64,000 nt of DNA, from contig BCKC01000009.1 in the NCBI GenBank assembly GCA_001600455.1, forward strand, positions 186,001 through 250,000, given 5' to 3'. The notes below the pieces were generated by a model. The model saw nothing but the letters and a program-made list of their open reading frames with translations. It searched no databases and had not been told where the DNA came from. The DNA is from Endocalyx cinctus. Taxonomy: Eukaryota > Ascomycota > Sordariomycetes > Amphisphaeriales > Apiosporaceae. A program made the position numbers and the translations under genes. Of the stretch, positions 38,997 through 50,106 are shown in pieces (position 1 is the first letter of the stretch; the number at the start of each line of letters is the position of its first letter).

Positions 38997-39824
38997 ATGG
39001 CGCCACTTCGCATTGCAATTTTAATCCATACGGATGAGGTCGAGCCACATCGAATGATGAGAGAGAGCTATCAATCAATTTTGGAGAAACTAGCCCCGGG
39101 TTCCAAACTTGAATTTTTCAACATCTTGATCTCGCCCGAATTGCCATCATTACGGGAGGGAGCCTATGACTTGATCGTCCTCGGCGGGGGCACGTATATT
39201 CCTGATATAAATGCTCCGTGGATGCAGCAGCTCCGAGAATTCGAGATGGATCTCTGGAAGAACTACCCGCATCAGAAGGTCGTGGGCATCTGTCTGGGTC
39301 ATCAGACTTTAGGGGCTCAACTAGGCAGCAACCTAGGCTACCAATCCGAGCCAGAGGTAAGTTGATCGTTCACGTTTCCGAGCGCCGATGCATACATAGA
39401 GATAAGACCCAAAATCTTGCTTACGATGAAAGGATAGCTGGCCGTGACTACGATACACCTCAACGAAGCAGGTAGAAAATTCTTTAGCTCTGTCCCTAGA
39501 GCGAGCAGTGAATCGCCCACACTTCGGCTCCACGAATATCATCAAAGGTCTCTCGACGTCATACCGACGGGGTTCAATGCACTAGCTGCAGACAATCAAA
39601 TTCTCCTTTCCGAGTCTGGAAATTTCTTAACGTTTCAGGGACACCCGGAAATGACCACGGAGCTGATGGTATTACTATTATCATCATCTAATGGCCGGGA
39701 AGCGGGCTACGTGCAGAGCACCGGGCCAAGCCAGTCGTTGTTGGAAAAAGCTAGGTTGGAGCATGACGGTGAAGCCGTCTGGAAATGTATAGTGAATTGG
39801 ATAAATACGTCAAAATCTACTTGA
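38997..39824 (+). CDS. Class I glutamine amidotransferase-like protein
   Basis: Predicted exons are 38997-39356 and 39438-39824, giving 248 residues, the size of the stand-alone GATase1 proteins. The nucleophile elbow is GICLGHQ with Cys99. The partner His189 and Glu191 lie in GHPE. The full Cys-His-Glu triad is therefore present. LGGGTYIPD near residue 62 forms the oxyanion-side loop. The family hydrolyses glutamine, or gamma-glutamyl amides, releasing ammonia or the free acid. Stand-alone members also process gamma-glutamyl conjugates in catabolic pathways. It is tail-to-tail with the transporter gene (127 bp apart). The intron is GTAAGT…GATAG. Confidence 0.88.
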
Positions 39825-39950
39825 GAATGGAGCTAGATTGATTCTATGTTAATAGATTAATTGTGCGTTATTTCCCTGACTTACCCAATCAATGATGCAT
39901 GTTACTTTTTTTTTATTGTAATAAGGTTTGCCTGCATCCAAGAGAACGTC

Positions 39951-41651
39951 TTAAAGAGGATATCTGAAGTCTGGGTGAAAATCGCCACCCTTGCCATACT
40001 CGACCTCGTACGCCTTTTCTTCTTCGGTCATCGCATCTCGCTGCTTATTCTGACGATTGAGCCACCATGCAAGTGTGACATGGCCCAGACCAGCTAAAAC
40101 AACGGATCCTAGAGAGAAACTGAGTCCGAGGAGATATTTCCCGTTCACTGTCGTGCTGAAGATTTGCCCGACCTACAACAATAAAATTTATGGTTAGTCA
40201 CCAAAACTATTTTCCGAAAATGCACGAAATGTAGAGAAAAGGGTTAAAGTGGTACTCACGACAACTCCGGCACTATTGCCGACCGATTGGTTCATACCAA
40301 TGGCCGTCGCGCGCTTGTAATACCCGGCATGGCAGTTCAGCAGCCAGGTGGAATTCAGACCAAGGATAATATAGATACCGGGGGCGATCAAGAAGGTGGA
40401 GAAATAGAGAGCGCCACGCTGACTGACGGGAGCCCCAAGGTTAACGGCGTACCCGACGGCGGTCAAGATGCCGGCGGGGATCATGATGGCAACCTTCTTA
40501 TTGATTCGGTCAGAGTACCACGAGACCGCGATATAAAAGGAGGCTGCCCAAAAGAAGACGGGAATGGTCAAGAGCTGGGTAGTGACAGTGCTGTAGCCAA
40601 ACGACTTGATGATCAGGGGCAAAAAGCTAGAGAGGCCAAACGAGCAGATATCCCCCCAGAACTGGCTCCAACAACTTATGTATAGCTTCGGATCCGTGAA
40701 AGCCTTCTTCACCTCGGCCCACTCAAAGTCGGGCTTTCCGTTGTACCGCCTATTCAGCTCGGCTCGGGTCCGCATCATCTTCTTATCATCCTCCGACAGG
40801 AATTTGGCCGTCTCGAAGCTGTCGGGTAGTGCGAAGGCAATAAAAATGGCAATAAAGACACTCGCGGCCCCTTCGACAATGAAAAGCCACCTCCAGCCAG
40901 CAATCCCTCGGACTCCGTCTAGTTTTAGGAGGGCATACGCAAAGAGACCGCCGAAGGAACCCGAGAGGGCGGCGGAGACGAGGAGGTACGAGATCCGAAG
41001 CGCTTGTTCACGCGCTTTGTAGTAGGTGCTGATGTACAGCGCCAGGCACGGGTACATGCCGCTCTCAAAGGCGCCTAGCAAAAGTCGGCTTGCATATAGT
41101 TGTCCGGCGTTGTGGATAAATCCGGTTCCAATCAAGACGACGGACCAGGCAAATATTAGAACGGGTATCATCCGGCCTGTGATATGCGTTTTCATTTAAT
41201 TAACACCATTCTTTATGCGCTCTTCAAGCTCGGTAGGGAAACGAATATATATGTGTGTTTTGTTGACTTACTCGGCTTCAACTTCTTCATAACGAGAGAG
41301 CATGGAACTTCAAAGGCGACATATGTGACGTAAAACAGAGTTACCGCATCTTAGATTACTGGTCAGTTATTCGTACAGAACCACAAATTTCGGGTTTCAC
41401 GTACTTCCAAGCTGATGACTCGTGATTCCGAGGTCCTCTGTCATCCCAGCCGACGCCGCATTACCGATATTGGCTCGGTCGAGGTACGCGCAGAGGAATA
41501 TGACGGTGAACACAGGCGCTAGGTACAAATCGAGCTTCTTGAGCAACTTCTTCTCTTGGATGGGATCAACGTAGAGCTCATCTTCGGCGGTTGAGCTCAC
41601 GTCTTCGCAGTCGCGCTGGACCGCGTTCGATGGTGACTTCGCATCTGTCAT
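39951..41651 (-). CDS. MFS anion transporter (Dal5/Tna1-like, ACS family)
   Basis: Predicted exons run 41651-41405, 41349-41272, 41176-40260 and 40172-39951 on the minus strand, 487 residues. All junctions keep frame (LG|NAVTLFYVTYVAFEVPC; MKKLKP|SRMIPV). The N-terminal cytosolic tail ends in KKLLKKLDLYLAPVFTVIF, and TM1 ends in CAYLDRANIGNA, the D-R-x-N-x-G-N-A signature of the allantoate/nicotinate permease group. The TM4-5 loop has the GAFESGMYPCLALYISTYYK pattern. Members import organic anions such as allantoate, nicotinate, pantothenate, biotin precursors and small aromatic acids. In this gene group it most likely brings in the compound processed by the adjacent enzymes. It diverges from the FAH-family gene across 621 bp. 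Confidence 0.9.
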
Positions 41652-42272
41652 GTTTTTGTGATTGACGTTAGATATGAAGCAATGATGTACCCAATTGACT
41701 TCCGAAACTTATGGGAAAGTAACGTGAAGGGCCTTTACAATTAATATCACAGGTGCCAATCCTGGAAACTTTAAATTTTTTCTGTCATGGTAGTTATGGC
41801 CGTAGACCACCCTCGTAGATGCTAAGTGATATCTTGCAAAATGGACTAGGAACGACCAGGAATAAACATTTCTTATCAGCAACGCAACCGACTGCCGCCA
41901 ATACGGCCGCTGGTCATACTATTTCTCTTCGATGGTAGATGATGTAGCGTACCAAGGGGATAGCAAAAAGATAAGAAATATTACCAATGAACTCTCCGAT
42001 ACATTCTCCGTAGCGTCGGAAGATACGTACCCATGCAGTCGGACCCGCTGATAGCTTACCCCCTGTCTATAGTTCTCGGCGACCTGCACGGTTATACTAT
42101 ACGGCTTAAGATCGGACATGAAAGAGGAGAGTCGTATGGATATTGCTGAATGTAAATATTGCTGGGTAGGTTATTGATATATGGCAACTACAACTAATTA
42201 ACTTGTCAGCTTGTTCTCTGTGAATTAGTATTTAGCCCTTGAACCGCATATAAGCGAAGATCAGCAGTAATA
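41652..42272. promoter_or_regulatory. Shared divergent promoter (transporter / FAH-family gene)
   Basis: 621 bp between divergent start codons, with no gene. CGG and CCG triplets cluster at about 41890-42060 and could hold Zn2Cys6 sites. The FAH side has AT-rich sequence within 80 bp of the start. Confidence 0.4.
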
Positions 42273-43487
42273 ATGGCAATAACTCGTGTAAGTATATTAT
42301 AAAAAACTTACAAGACTTGCATTGCACTTATTAAACAGTCTTTCTGACAGGTCTGGAACCGCTTTGTGCGTTTTGAATCAGCGGATGGGCGTCAATTATG
42401 CGGCGAACCTGAAGATGCAACCGTCGACGGTGAGTTCTGCTACTAGTAGAAAATATTTTTGCCTTTGACTTGGCTAACCAGAAATTTATTACCTCTAGTT
42501 GGTCTTGCGATGGTTAACAGCCAGGAGGTCAAAGTAAAAGTGCTAGATGTCTCCTCAGCTTTAGAAGATGGTCAGTTTACTGGCGAGGTTACTACTATCA
42601 AGAAGGTGCGCCCATCCGTCATTTATCTGTTTTCTTTCCACGGCAATAACCGATACTAAATCGCCGCTATCTGACCGTTTCATTTTCCAGCTTCTATCAC
42701 CTTTATCAGCCGATGAGGTCGGTACAATCCGATGCGTAGGTTTAAACTACAAGGATCACGCGGTAAGGGGATTCCTTTATTACCACCTATAAGTTCTCCT
42801 GCTGATGTGCGTGGTTTAGGCGGAGATGAAATTTGCGATCCCTACCAACCCAGAGATTTTCCTAAAGCCGTCGACTTGCATCCTAGACCCATGCGAGCCC
42901 GTGGTACTCCCTTCTAGTGCGGGAGACGCTGTGGATGCCGAGGTAGAGCTCGCCGTCGTGATTGGCAAGACGTGCAAGGACGTTGACGTCGCTTCGGCGC
43001 TAGACTACGTGCTTGGATATACGCTGGGCAACGACGTCACGGCGCGTGATGTCCAGGCCCAGATCTCGCAATGGGGATACGCCAAATGTTTTGACGGATT
43101 CTGCCCCCTGGGCCCGGCTCTAGTAGTGTCGAAAGCTCTGCCAGACCCTTCGAAGAGCGTCCCGCTCATGACGACTCTTAACGGCACGACTACGCAGAAC
43201 TCGACCACAGAACAGATGATCTTCTCCGTGCCGGAGATAATCGCGTATCTTTCGAAGGTAAAAAAAAAAAAAAAAAAAAAAAACTCTCCTTGCTAGATCG
43301 ATTACTGATGATAATATAATAGGGGCGAACTTTACCGAAGGGAACGGTCATTTTGACCGGGACGCCATCTGGCATAGGACACAGCTACAACCCTCCTTTA
43401 TACGTGAAAGAGGGTTCTGATTTGAAGGTCTTCATCGGTGCTGGAATTGGTACATTAACGAACCCCATTATTGCAGAATCCAAGTAG
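42273..43487 (+). CDS. Fumarylacetoacetate hydrolase-family enzyme
   Basis: Predicted exons are 42273-42287, 42351-42429, 42499-42605, 42691-42762, 42820-43257 and 43323-43487, giving 291 residues. Exon 1 codes only MAITR. All six exons join in frame. The FAH C-terminal domain is complete: CVGLNYKDHA, then the metal-binding E132-x-E134 in AEVELAVVIGK, then GYTLGNDVTARD with D163, and LTGTPSGIG near the end. The family cleaves C-C bonds of acylpyruvates or decarboxylates oxaloacetate, often as the last step of aromatic ring breakdown. At about 290 residues it matches the short fumarylpyruvate-hydrolase/FAHD type, not the 420-residue tyrosine-pathway enzyme. Its fifth intron starts GTAAAA inside a run of more than 20 A. 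Confidence 0.9.
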
Positions 43488-43796
43488 TAGTAGTATAGGC
43501 TCAACAGACAAATATTACTATAATTGACTTTTCCCGCCTATGTATATGCATCCAGGAAAACCTCTCCATGTTTAGCAGGTGCTTGCAGTCGTATGGGAAA
43601 ACATTGAGGACACATCTACTTGGTAATCTGTCCAGTATATATGGCATTTCATAAAGTCCCTACTTCATAAAAGAATTCAATAATATTAATTTAAGTTAAA
43701 TATTGACAGTATCTTCCAACTCGGCATAACCCAAGAAACGTGTAGATGTGCGTAGGATTAATGACTAGCCCCAGTCAATTCTAAGCAACTTCTCTA
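43488..43796. other. Intergenic, convergent 3' regions
   Basis: 309 bp between the stops of the FAH-family gene and the regulator gene. AT-rich, nothing else seen. Confidence 0.6.
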
Positions 43797-46060
43797 TCAC
43801 GCCTGTTGGAGGGACTGGAGTGTTCCAACGATATTCTCCCACAATTGATAATTAAGAGGCTGCTCTGGGAACTCGGAAGAGGGACCGAAACAAGTATCGA
43901 GCCAGTTCTGAGAGATGTCCAAACGGCCCTCGGCAGGCATCGAGCCTACACCTAGAGTATTATTAAAGCTAGGGATATTATTAGGGGCAACAGGAGTATA
44001 CGAAGTGTTGTACGCGTTTGTTTGGTTATCGTCTATATGATTCTGAGACAACGGTAGCGGTTGTTGTCGAGTCTCATCGACGGCAGCAGCAGTATCGAGC
44101 TGGTAACTGTGAGTCCGACGCTGAACGTTAGGAGACGACAAGCTGTTAGCAACAAACGACGATTCCCCCCTAGCTTTTCTTGCACTCGCAACGCAGAGCT
44201 CAATCACTTTAATCTCCGCAATGGCGAACTCGTTCGTCCACCCATCCGCATTTTGTTTCTCGCAGTAGGCCTCAAGATCCTGGAGGACGGCCCCCGCGCG
44301 CGGAGAGAGCGGCTCCCTTACGGCAATGACGCCTAAGACGAGTGCGCTGTTGAACAGGTTATGCATACCGATTCCGGCGCGTAGCCGGTCGGCCATGGTC
44401 GGGCTTCGAAGCCCCAGCTTGAGTTTTAAGTCAGCGCAGGCGGAGCTTATGCACGCTTCGCGGCTGTACTGGAATCGGTCCGTGATGGACTCCATAAAGA
44501 CATAGGTCCGGTGCAGCGTCACGCGCGCGAAGTGATATGCTGATTGGAGGTAGATCCTCTGCCACTTGAGGTATGAACGGCTATCGTCCATCGAGCAGTC
44601 GGAGTTCTCGAGCCGGAAATATGCCGGCAGCGACTCGGCCCAGTCTGAAAGGGATCGGTCAATCTCTAAGACTTTTTCGTACGTGTTATATGAAGCTGGC
44701 TGGGGCAACAGCCCCGAACATTCATCATAAATTAGTCCTAATATCACGGCAAGCTTTTGCTGATATAGATAGAATATGCTGGGCGTCGGGTCTGTCACGG
44801 GACGCTCCTCTACAACCCAACCTTCTTCGAGCGTGACGTCATCTATCCATACGTTTCGTATCTTCATCAACATCGAGTGTCTATCGTTGATGGTGTACGG
44901 CCGGCCTATAGCAAGGGATATGGACCTATCGAGTGCATACAGCGTACACCACAAGCGCCTACGCGTCTCCGAAACCTTTGGGGGCAGACGCCAGCAATCC
45001 CCATCAACATGCATGCCCTGGCCCTGGGCCATGCGGATAGCGAAGCTACACGTCAACCAACTTTCGGCCTTGCGACCGAGGTAGATAAGGTACCTGCTAA
45101 TGAGGATGCCGGCGCGGACTAAGTCAGCGCTTTCTCCGGAGAAAGTCGGCGCGATGACGAGAGTCTTGCGGGCGGACCAGAAGAAATGCATCGACGTCTC
45201 TTCGCAATCCTTCTGGACCTCAGACGGCGCATTTTGCGGACAATCGAGCAGCTCCCCAAAGGCGAGGACGATGAAGAGGAGGGCCAGCCAGCGGAGGTCG
45301 ACGCTCGTCATGTCGTCGTCCCCCCAGCGACGGTCCCAAAATGCCTCGTATGTGCTGAGGAAAGTCTCGACATGCAAGCTGTCGTAAACGGGGTTAAGCT
45401 CGTCGACGAACCGCTGCACGAGATGATCCACTACCGCCTTGCGTCGGGGCAGGTAACCCACTAGCTCCCACACATGACCGTACGTCGTCTTCTCACTCCG
45501 GTGCGGCTGATAGTTTCCCGACGACCCATTATACGACCGTGCAGCGTGCAGCCCGCGGATCCCTGTGGGCAGCTCGGGGCTCTCCATTTGGATGATGTCC
45601 GCCGCCGATTGGTGGCCGAAATAAGAGCTGCCATGATACGATGGGGCGCCTCGGGAATTCAGGAGCTTACCGATCTGTGCCTGGTGGTTGTGCCGTTGCT
45701 GCCCCTGCTGCTGTTGAGCTGCATCATCGGCGGTCGAGATCGATTCGTGGCTTCCCACGCGGTTAGGCGTCGGGAGATGACCTCTACTCGAGCCATGACT
45801 TCGTAGATCGGGCCGAGGTCCCTCGCCCGGAAAATAGCAGAGATGGGAAATATTCCGACGAACACAATTTGAGCACGGCGTCTTTCGATCGCACTAGAAA
45901 CCGTTTTTAGGTCAGTCGGTTGGGTTGAAGGCGTAAACTGACTCAAAATTGAGGTTCGACATACCCGTTGCTTCTGTCGGCGGCATTGCGTGCATACTGT
46001 GCTGCGACTCGCCCGGGATCGTTGATGTCCTTGCACCGAGCGTGCGTCTTGCTCATCCAT
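43797..46060 (-). CDS. Zn2Cys6 transcription factor with fungal-specific regulatory domain
   Basis: Predicted exons run 46060-45965 and 45893-43797 on the minus strand, 730 residues. Splicing GTATGT…TTCTAG completes the zinc cluster VCTQCRRQKQR|CDRKTPCSNC…HLC: Cys23, 26, 33, 39, 42 and 51, that is C-x2-C-x6-C-x5-C-x2-C-x8-C. A Gln/His-rich stretch follows (about 93-110). The fungal-specific TF domain has SFAIRMAQGQGMHVDGD, RRRLWCTLYALDRSISLAIGR and the downstream helices. The first ATG in frame is at 46060; the codon before it is GTG. Such regulators usually control the genes next to them, so this one is the obvious candidate to respond to the substrate of the 37-43 kb genes. Inducer unknown. 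Confidence 0.93.
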
Positions 46061-47062
46061 CACTGGATGAAAGCTGGGCCTTCTCTGGTCGAGTTACGCA
46101 ATCAGGTAAGTGAGTAACGGCCAATGCTGTAGCTATTGGATCGCGGAGGCCGTCGGTTTGCCTGTAGGAAAGAACTAGGTGTATAGATAGACCCCATGTT
46201 CGGCGGCATCCTAAGCCTAGCGTCGGAAAGATGCCCATGATAAGTGCTCCACTGTTAAGTAGCGTCGGCGGAATATTCTATGCTGTGAGTCCAAGTATCA
46301 CCAGTCAATAAGACCCCGGTTTCCATATGTCAGATGTGGAGTGTAAGTGGGCCTATTAATCAATCACGAAAGTATCTTATTGCTTTTTATTCTACTATAC
46401 GGGATACGTATGTGATTTAAAACCATTCCTCTTGTGCTAAAAGTCTTTTTTCGTAAATGCTGCTGCTACGAACAGCTCTTTGCAAGTCGAGATCTCAGTC
46501 TAGACCCTTTTTTTCTTCGTCACACCAAGGACAGGTTTTGTAGACGATAGTTAGTGATCACGAAGTAGATCGTCGTGATATTCTTTTTCTATTATTTCCT
46601 ACCGTGAGCATGTAGCGAAGTTAAGCAGCTCGTAGTCTCGGCGATAGGGTACTCCTTAGCAAAGAGTTAGTTCCGCGAAGCGGAGACCTGGAATCTTCTC
46701 TTCCGTTTACAACTAAATAAAGATGAAGTATTACTTCTCCCACATATTATTCTCTTAAAACGTTCTATTTTGGGTAAAATCATTACGAATTGGTACTGAA
46801 GAAGTGAAAGGAGTAAAGTTGGTGATGATGTAAAAGTAGGAATCATTCTAAAGCAGGATGGATCCACATGGAAGATAGTATGGCTAGTGCACAGGCCAAC
46901 TAATGTACCCGCGTACCACATTCACTAACTTCAGGCTGGTGGTGTGGCTGAATATGGCTTCCATTCTATCTACTACATAATACATAGTATGTAAACAAAT
47001 ATTTCCTTACACATCAAGGATACTAACCTATAGAATAATAACTTTACGTGACTACTATGCAC
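46061..47062. other. Intergenic, no supported gene
   Basis: 1.0 kb between the regulator start and the transposon-like element. It includes a string near 46617-46665 that loosely recalls 5S rRNA (GAAGTTAAGC…GGCGATAGGGTAC), but without the rest of that molecule. Small frames only. Confidence 0.55.
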
Positions 47063-47251
47063 ATACCATACCATACCTAATACTACCATATCATACTCCG
47101 TACTTTTTACCACTTGACAACGACGCGTACGGGTACGGTACGATATTTCGATATGCCCCGACACCTTACTACCGAAGAACGGCAACGTTGCCGGACGTTA
47201 TACCAAGACGGCTTTCATATAAGGGAATTCAACGAATAACAGGCTTCGCAT
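47063..47251 (+). repeat. Left terminal inverted repeat
   Basis: Begins ATACCATACCATACCTAAT and ends AGGCTTCGCAT at the core boundary. It is the reverse complement of 47891-48079 apart from one mismatch. Confidence 0.9.
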
Positions 47252-47316
47252 CTGGTCAGATACCGAACAAGCACTAGAACACACCGCTGTGCAGAACAAG
47301 TCACAAAGTAGGTGGG

Positions 47317-47347
47317 GCTCGTTAGGTGCTCCAGGCACCTAACGAGC
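47317..47347. repeat. 13-bp hairpin inside the element core
   Basis: GCTCGTTAGGTGC at 47317-47329 pairs perfectly with 47335-47347 across a 5-base loop. It could be a regulatory hairpin, an insertion footprint or a nested palindrome. Confidence 0.8.
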
Positions 47348-47890
47348 TCTCAAAGTCTATATGAAGGAGAGCCTTCGGCTCTTCTTCCCATTGAACACCC
47401 CCTTTGGAGTGCCCAATACATCACTCTTTTCAACTTGGCGAGCTCATACTCAGCTCTTCACTCTGAAGTTTCAGTGAACAACTTAATTCCAGCTAGGTGG
47501 TGCCCAGGTACAAAGGGGTAGGTTGGCTGACAAGGATGGATCATATATTCGGAAAGTATGCCGTATTTAGTATGAAAATCACATACAAAATCTAGCCTTT
47601 CGGCTTCGAGGAGGAACATACACTGTCAAACCTTTTTTCCCAAAAAAAAAATCAATGAATTCGTATATATGTTGGTGTGCAACGGCTTGATCTCAAGAAA
47701 CAGAGTCGAAAACAGTCTACTTTGTATAGAAAACATGCCGTTTCCTTGGACGTTCCCGGGCACCTACCTCCCTGTACGGCCCACCAGCCCGGTACCACAC
47801 CGGCTGCTCCTGACACAGTACGAGGCGCCGTGACGGCACCCTCCGCTGTACCCGTCCAACGTCCTTGTCGTGCACATGACATGTCTCGAA

Positions 47891-48079
47891 ATGCGAAGCC
47901 TGTTATTCGTTGAATTCCCTTATATGAAAGCCGTCTTGGTATAACGTCCGGCAACGTTGCCGTTCTTCGGTAGTAAGGTGTCGGGGCATATCGAAATATC
48001 GTACCGTACCCGTACGCGTCGTTGTTAAGTGGTAAAAAGTACGGAGTATGATATGGTAGTATTAGGTATGGTATGGTAT
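47891..48079 (-). repeat. Right terminal inverted repeat
   Basis: Inverted copy of the left repeat with equal length, ending in three GGTAT units. Confidence 0.9.
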
Positions 48080-49135
48080 GGTGGCAATCACTGCGTACCT
48101 AATTACTCGACAGAGCGCCGTTGTTTTCGCTTGATATCATGTCGATAGGCCTTAGGGGAAAGAATAGTCCCCAATTAATTATATCAGTCCTATGGCACAA
48201 CTAAGTATACTAGTCTATATGTATTAGTCCTGCCAGTAATTAGCCAAGGAGTCCGGCCCATCACCATTCACAATAGCGTGAGAACAGCCACGGCTAGTCA
48301 GGGGATAAACGATTAAGTTGTTGATACTCGGACTCGCATGATTATACCCAAGGCGACCTATTGAGTTGAGTTCACTTCTTTTCGCGAAGCCTGACGTTAT
48401 GAGGTCATCTTGTTACTTTTTTTTTTGTACAGTTTCTATGTTACTTAGGTTGATTTTTCATAGAACACCTCATGACTTATTAGCCAATCCACAATCTAGT
48501 ACATTTGTTGGCATCATATACCAAGCTCAGAATCCCCTAGGAGAAGAGCAATGTTAGTAAAGATGTCGCTATCGAGTTTAATAAACATACCAGTGAAGAT
48601 ACGGAATTAGTAGTTAAATTAGCGATCTATTATAATAATTACCGTTATTCTTTAATAATTGACAGCTCGTGGATCTGAAGCTGAACGTTAGTCCTGACTT
48701 AGATTATAAACACCAGTCGCACTCTACATGAAGACACATACTATACCATATAGAGAAGTTCTTATTATGGCATAACCAACTGATCATGGAACTTAGAACA
48801 AATCCAGAACACTATAGACTACTCTTTTCCGGGCGCCCTGAAATGTCCGGCCACTATGCAAGTACTTAATCAGAACAAAACATGGCGGCAAACATGACTA
48901 GCGGCAGTAGCGCATATCTTCAACCCCCTTAAAACCTCAGCTTGGGAGATTCAACAGTGAAGAGAGTGGGATATGTAAATATGAATTTGAATATAAAATA
49001 AAGGAAAGGTTGCTCAATTTGGTGAGAATCATCACTCGAATTTTTTCCACAGCGAGTTACACGCAAAGTCAACCGCATCAATCATCTTATTCCAAACATT
49101 ACACCTATATACTGCCTAAAAAGAAATCAGTCATC
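48080..49135. other. Intergenic; promoter region of the GPI-type protein gene
   Basis: 1.06 kb AT-rich spacer. A TATA-like ATATAAAATA lies at 48991-49000. No supported gene. Confidence 0.55.
48991..49000 (+). promoter_or_regulatory. TATA-like element upstream of the cell-surface protein gene
   Basis: ATATAAAATA about 140 bp before the ATG at 49136. A CA-rich leader lies between the two. Confidence 0.4.
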
Positions 49136-49720
49136 ATGTACGCGAAGACGCTCACTCTCTTTGTTCTCGCTGCCTCTACGGTTCGCGCAACGTACAACCC
49201 CTATCAGCTCAACCAAGTTCGCGACCTTCACGAAAACGAAAGAGTCGTCGCCCGAGAAGATGGCGACGGCGACGCTGCCACGACGGGCTGCACCGAATCG
49301 ATTTACGCATTGCTAGGGTCCGTGCCCACCCCGACGGGGGCACTCTCATCCTACCTCTACAGTTACGAGGCCACGGCGACGATCACGGATGCGGCAGGGA
49401 TATGCTCGGCGCAGGCTAATATTCCGACGTCGCTGTCATCCGCCTACAGCGAGTACGACCAAGAAGTCAGCAGTTGGTACTCGGGGCACAGCGGTGACGT
49501 GAGCGCACTCCTCACCGCGTGCGCGACGGGAGCTTTGGGGTCCGCTATCAGTTCAGCTGCTCAGACGATCGAAAGTCTGGCTAGCGCGTGCACTGCGTCG
49601 GCGACGGCTACGGGCTCTTCTTCGTCCAAGACTGGCGCCGCAGTCCGTTCCACCAGTCTTGGTCTTGTTGGAGGAGCAGTTGGGGCGATGTTTGTCCTAG
49701 GAACTGCAATCCTTCTCTAA
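49136..49720 (+). CDS. Putative GPI-anchored cell-surface protein
   Basis: Single exon, 194 residues. MYAKTLTLFVLAASTVRA is a signal peptide. The mature part is rich in Ser, Thr and Ala with four Cys (in TGCTE, GICSA, TACAT and SACTA), probably two disulfides. The C-terminus is a Ser/Thr-rich stretch, then small residues, then a hydrophobic tail (LVGGAVGAMFVLGTAILL), the layout of a GPI-attachment signal. The frame is open for 42 more codons upstream, but that would bury the signal peptide, and the nearby TATA-like site fits the ATG at 49136. It should sit on the plasma membrane or cell wall. Family not recognised; many fungi have such small four-Cys wall proteins. Higher GC than its flanks. 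Confidence 0.75.
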   Translation: MYAKTLTLFVLAASTVRATYNPYQLNQVRDLHENERVVAREDGDGDAATTGCTESIYALLGSVPTPTGALSSYLYSYEATATITDAAGICSAQANIPTSLSSAYSEYDQEVSSWYSGHSGDVSALLTACATGALGSAISSAAQTIESLASACTASATATGSSSSKTGAAVRSTSLGLVGGAVGAMFVLGTAILL

Positions 49721-50073
49721 TGACACATGTAAAAACACTATGATTATGTAAATAGAATCTATCAAGCGAAAATTAAGAACAACATATTTGAAGAAGTTTT
49801 TTTTTTCCTTTTTTGAAAAATACCCAATGAAAGTGTGACAAAGAACTTCTAGGGACACCCGACGACTACTTATACTCAACCTCTCTACATGCACATATAC
49901 ACTTCGATACCACTACGTGTTTTGGATATGGGGAAATCATTGGGAATGTATCAGCAATTATAGTATTTATCGTCGGGATGGGTAGGATACCAGCACATTG
50001 TTGTTCTGAATGCCGTGTCATGCGATACCCTAGAATTGCAGAAAAGAAAACATGTAAATATTAAGTCGTGTGG

Positions 50074-50106
50074 CAGGTGGTGCCAGCTGATAGCTGGCAC
50101 CACCTG
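50074..50106. repeat. Perfect 15-bp hairpin
   Basis: CAGGTGGTGCCAGCT pairs with its exact complement at 50092-50106 across a 3-base GAT loop. Not followed by a T run, so a Pol III terminator role is unlikely. Confidence 0.9.

Larger units (their letters stand above)
47063..48079. mobile_element. Non-autonomous transposon-like element with 189-bp terminal inverted repeats
   Basis: The ends 47063-47251 and 47891-48079 are inverted copies of 189 bp that differ at only one position by eye (TTGACAAC against TTAACAAC). The 639-bp core is unrelated between halves. Each arm, read inward, carries the same start codon (47153 on the plus strand) and frame MPRHLTTEERQRCRTLYQDG. This resembles the N-terminal helix-turn-helix of Tc1/mariner-type transposases, and it is broken by a stop or shift soon after. 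The outer ends are ATACC repeats; taking CC…GG as the termini leaves a TA on both sides, as expected for Tc1/mariner target duplication. No full transposase is present. Near-identical arms suggest recent origin. Confidence 0.75.

Noticed and set aside
34831..46060. Polyketide or non-ribosomal peptide biosynthetic cluster
   Set aside because: An O-methyltransferase, transporter and Zn2Cys6 regulator are present but no backbone synthase, P450 or terpene cyclase is in the window.
46617..46665. 5S rRNA-like string
   Set aside because: Only about 40 bases resemble a 5S core; the flanks do not form the outer helices and do not match fungal 5S ends.
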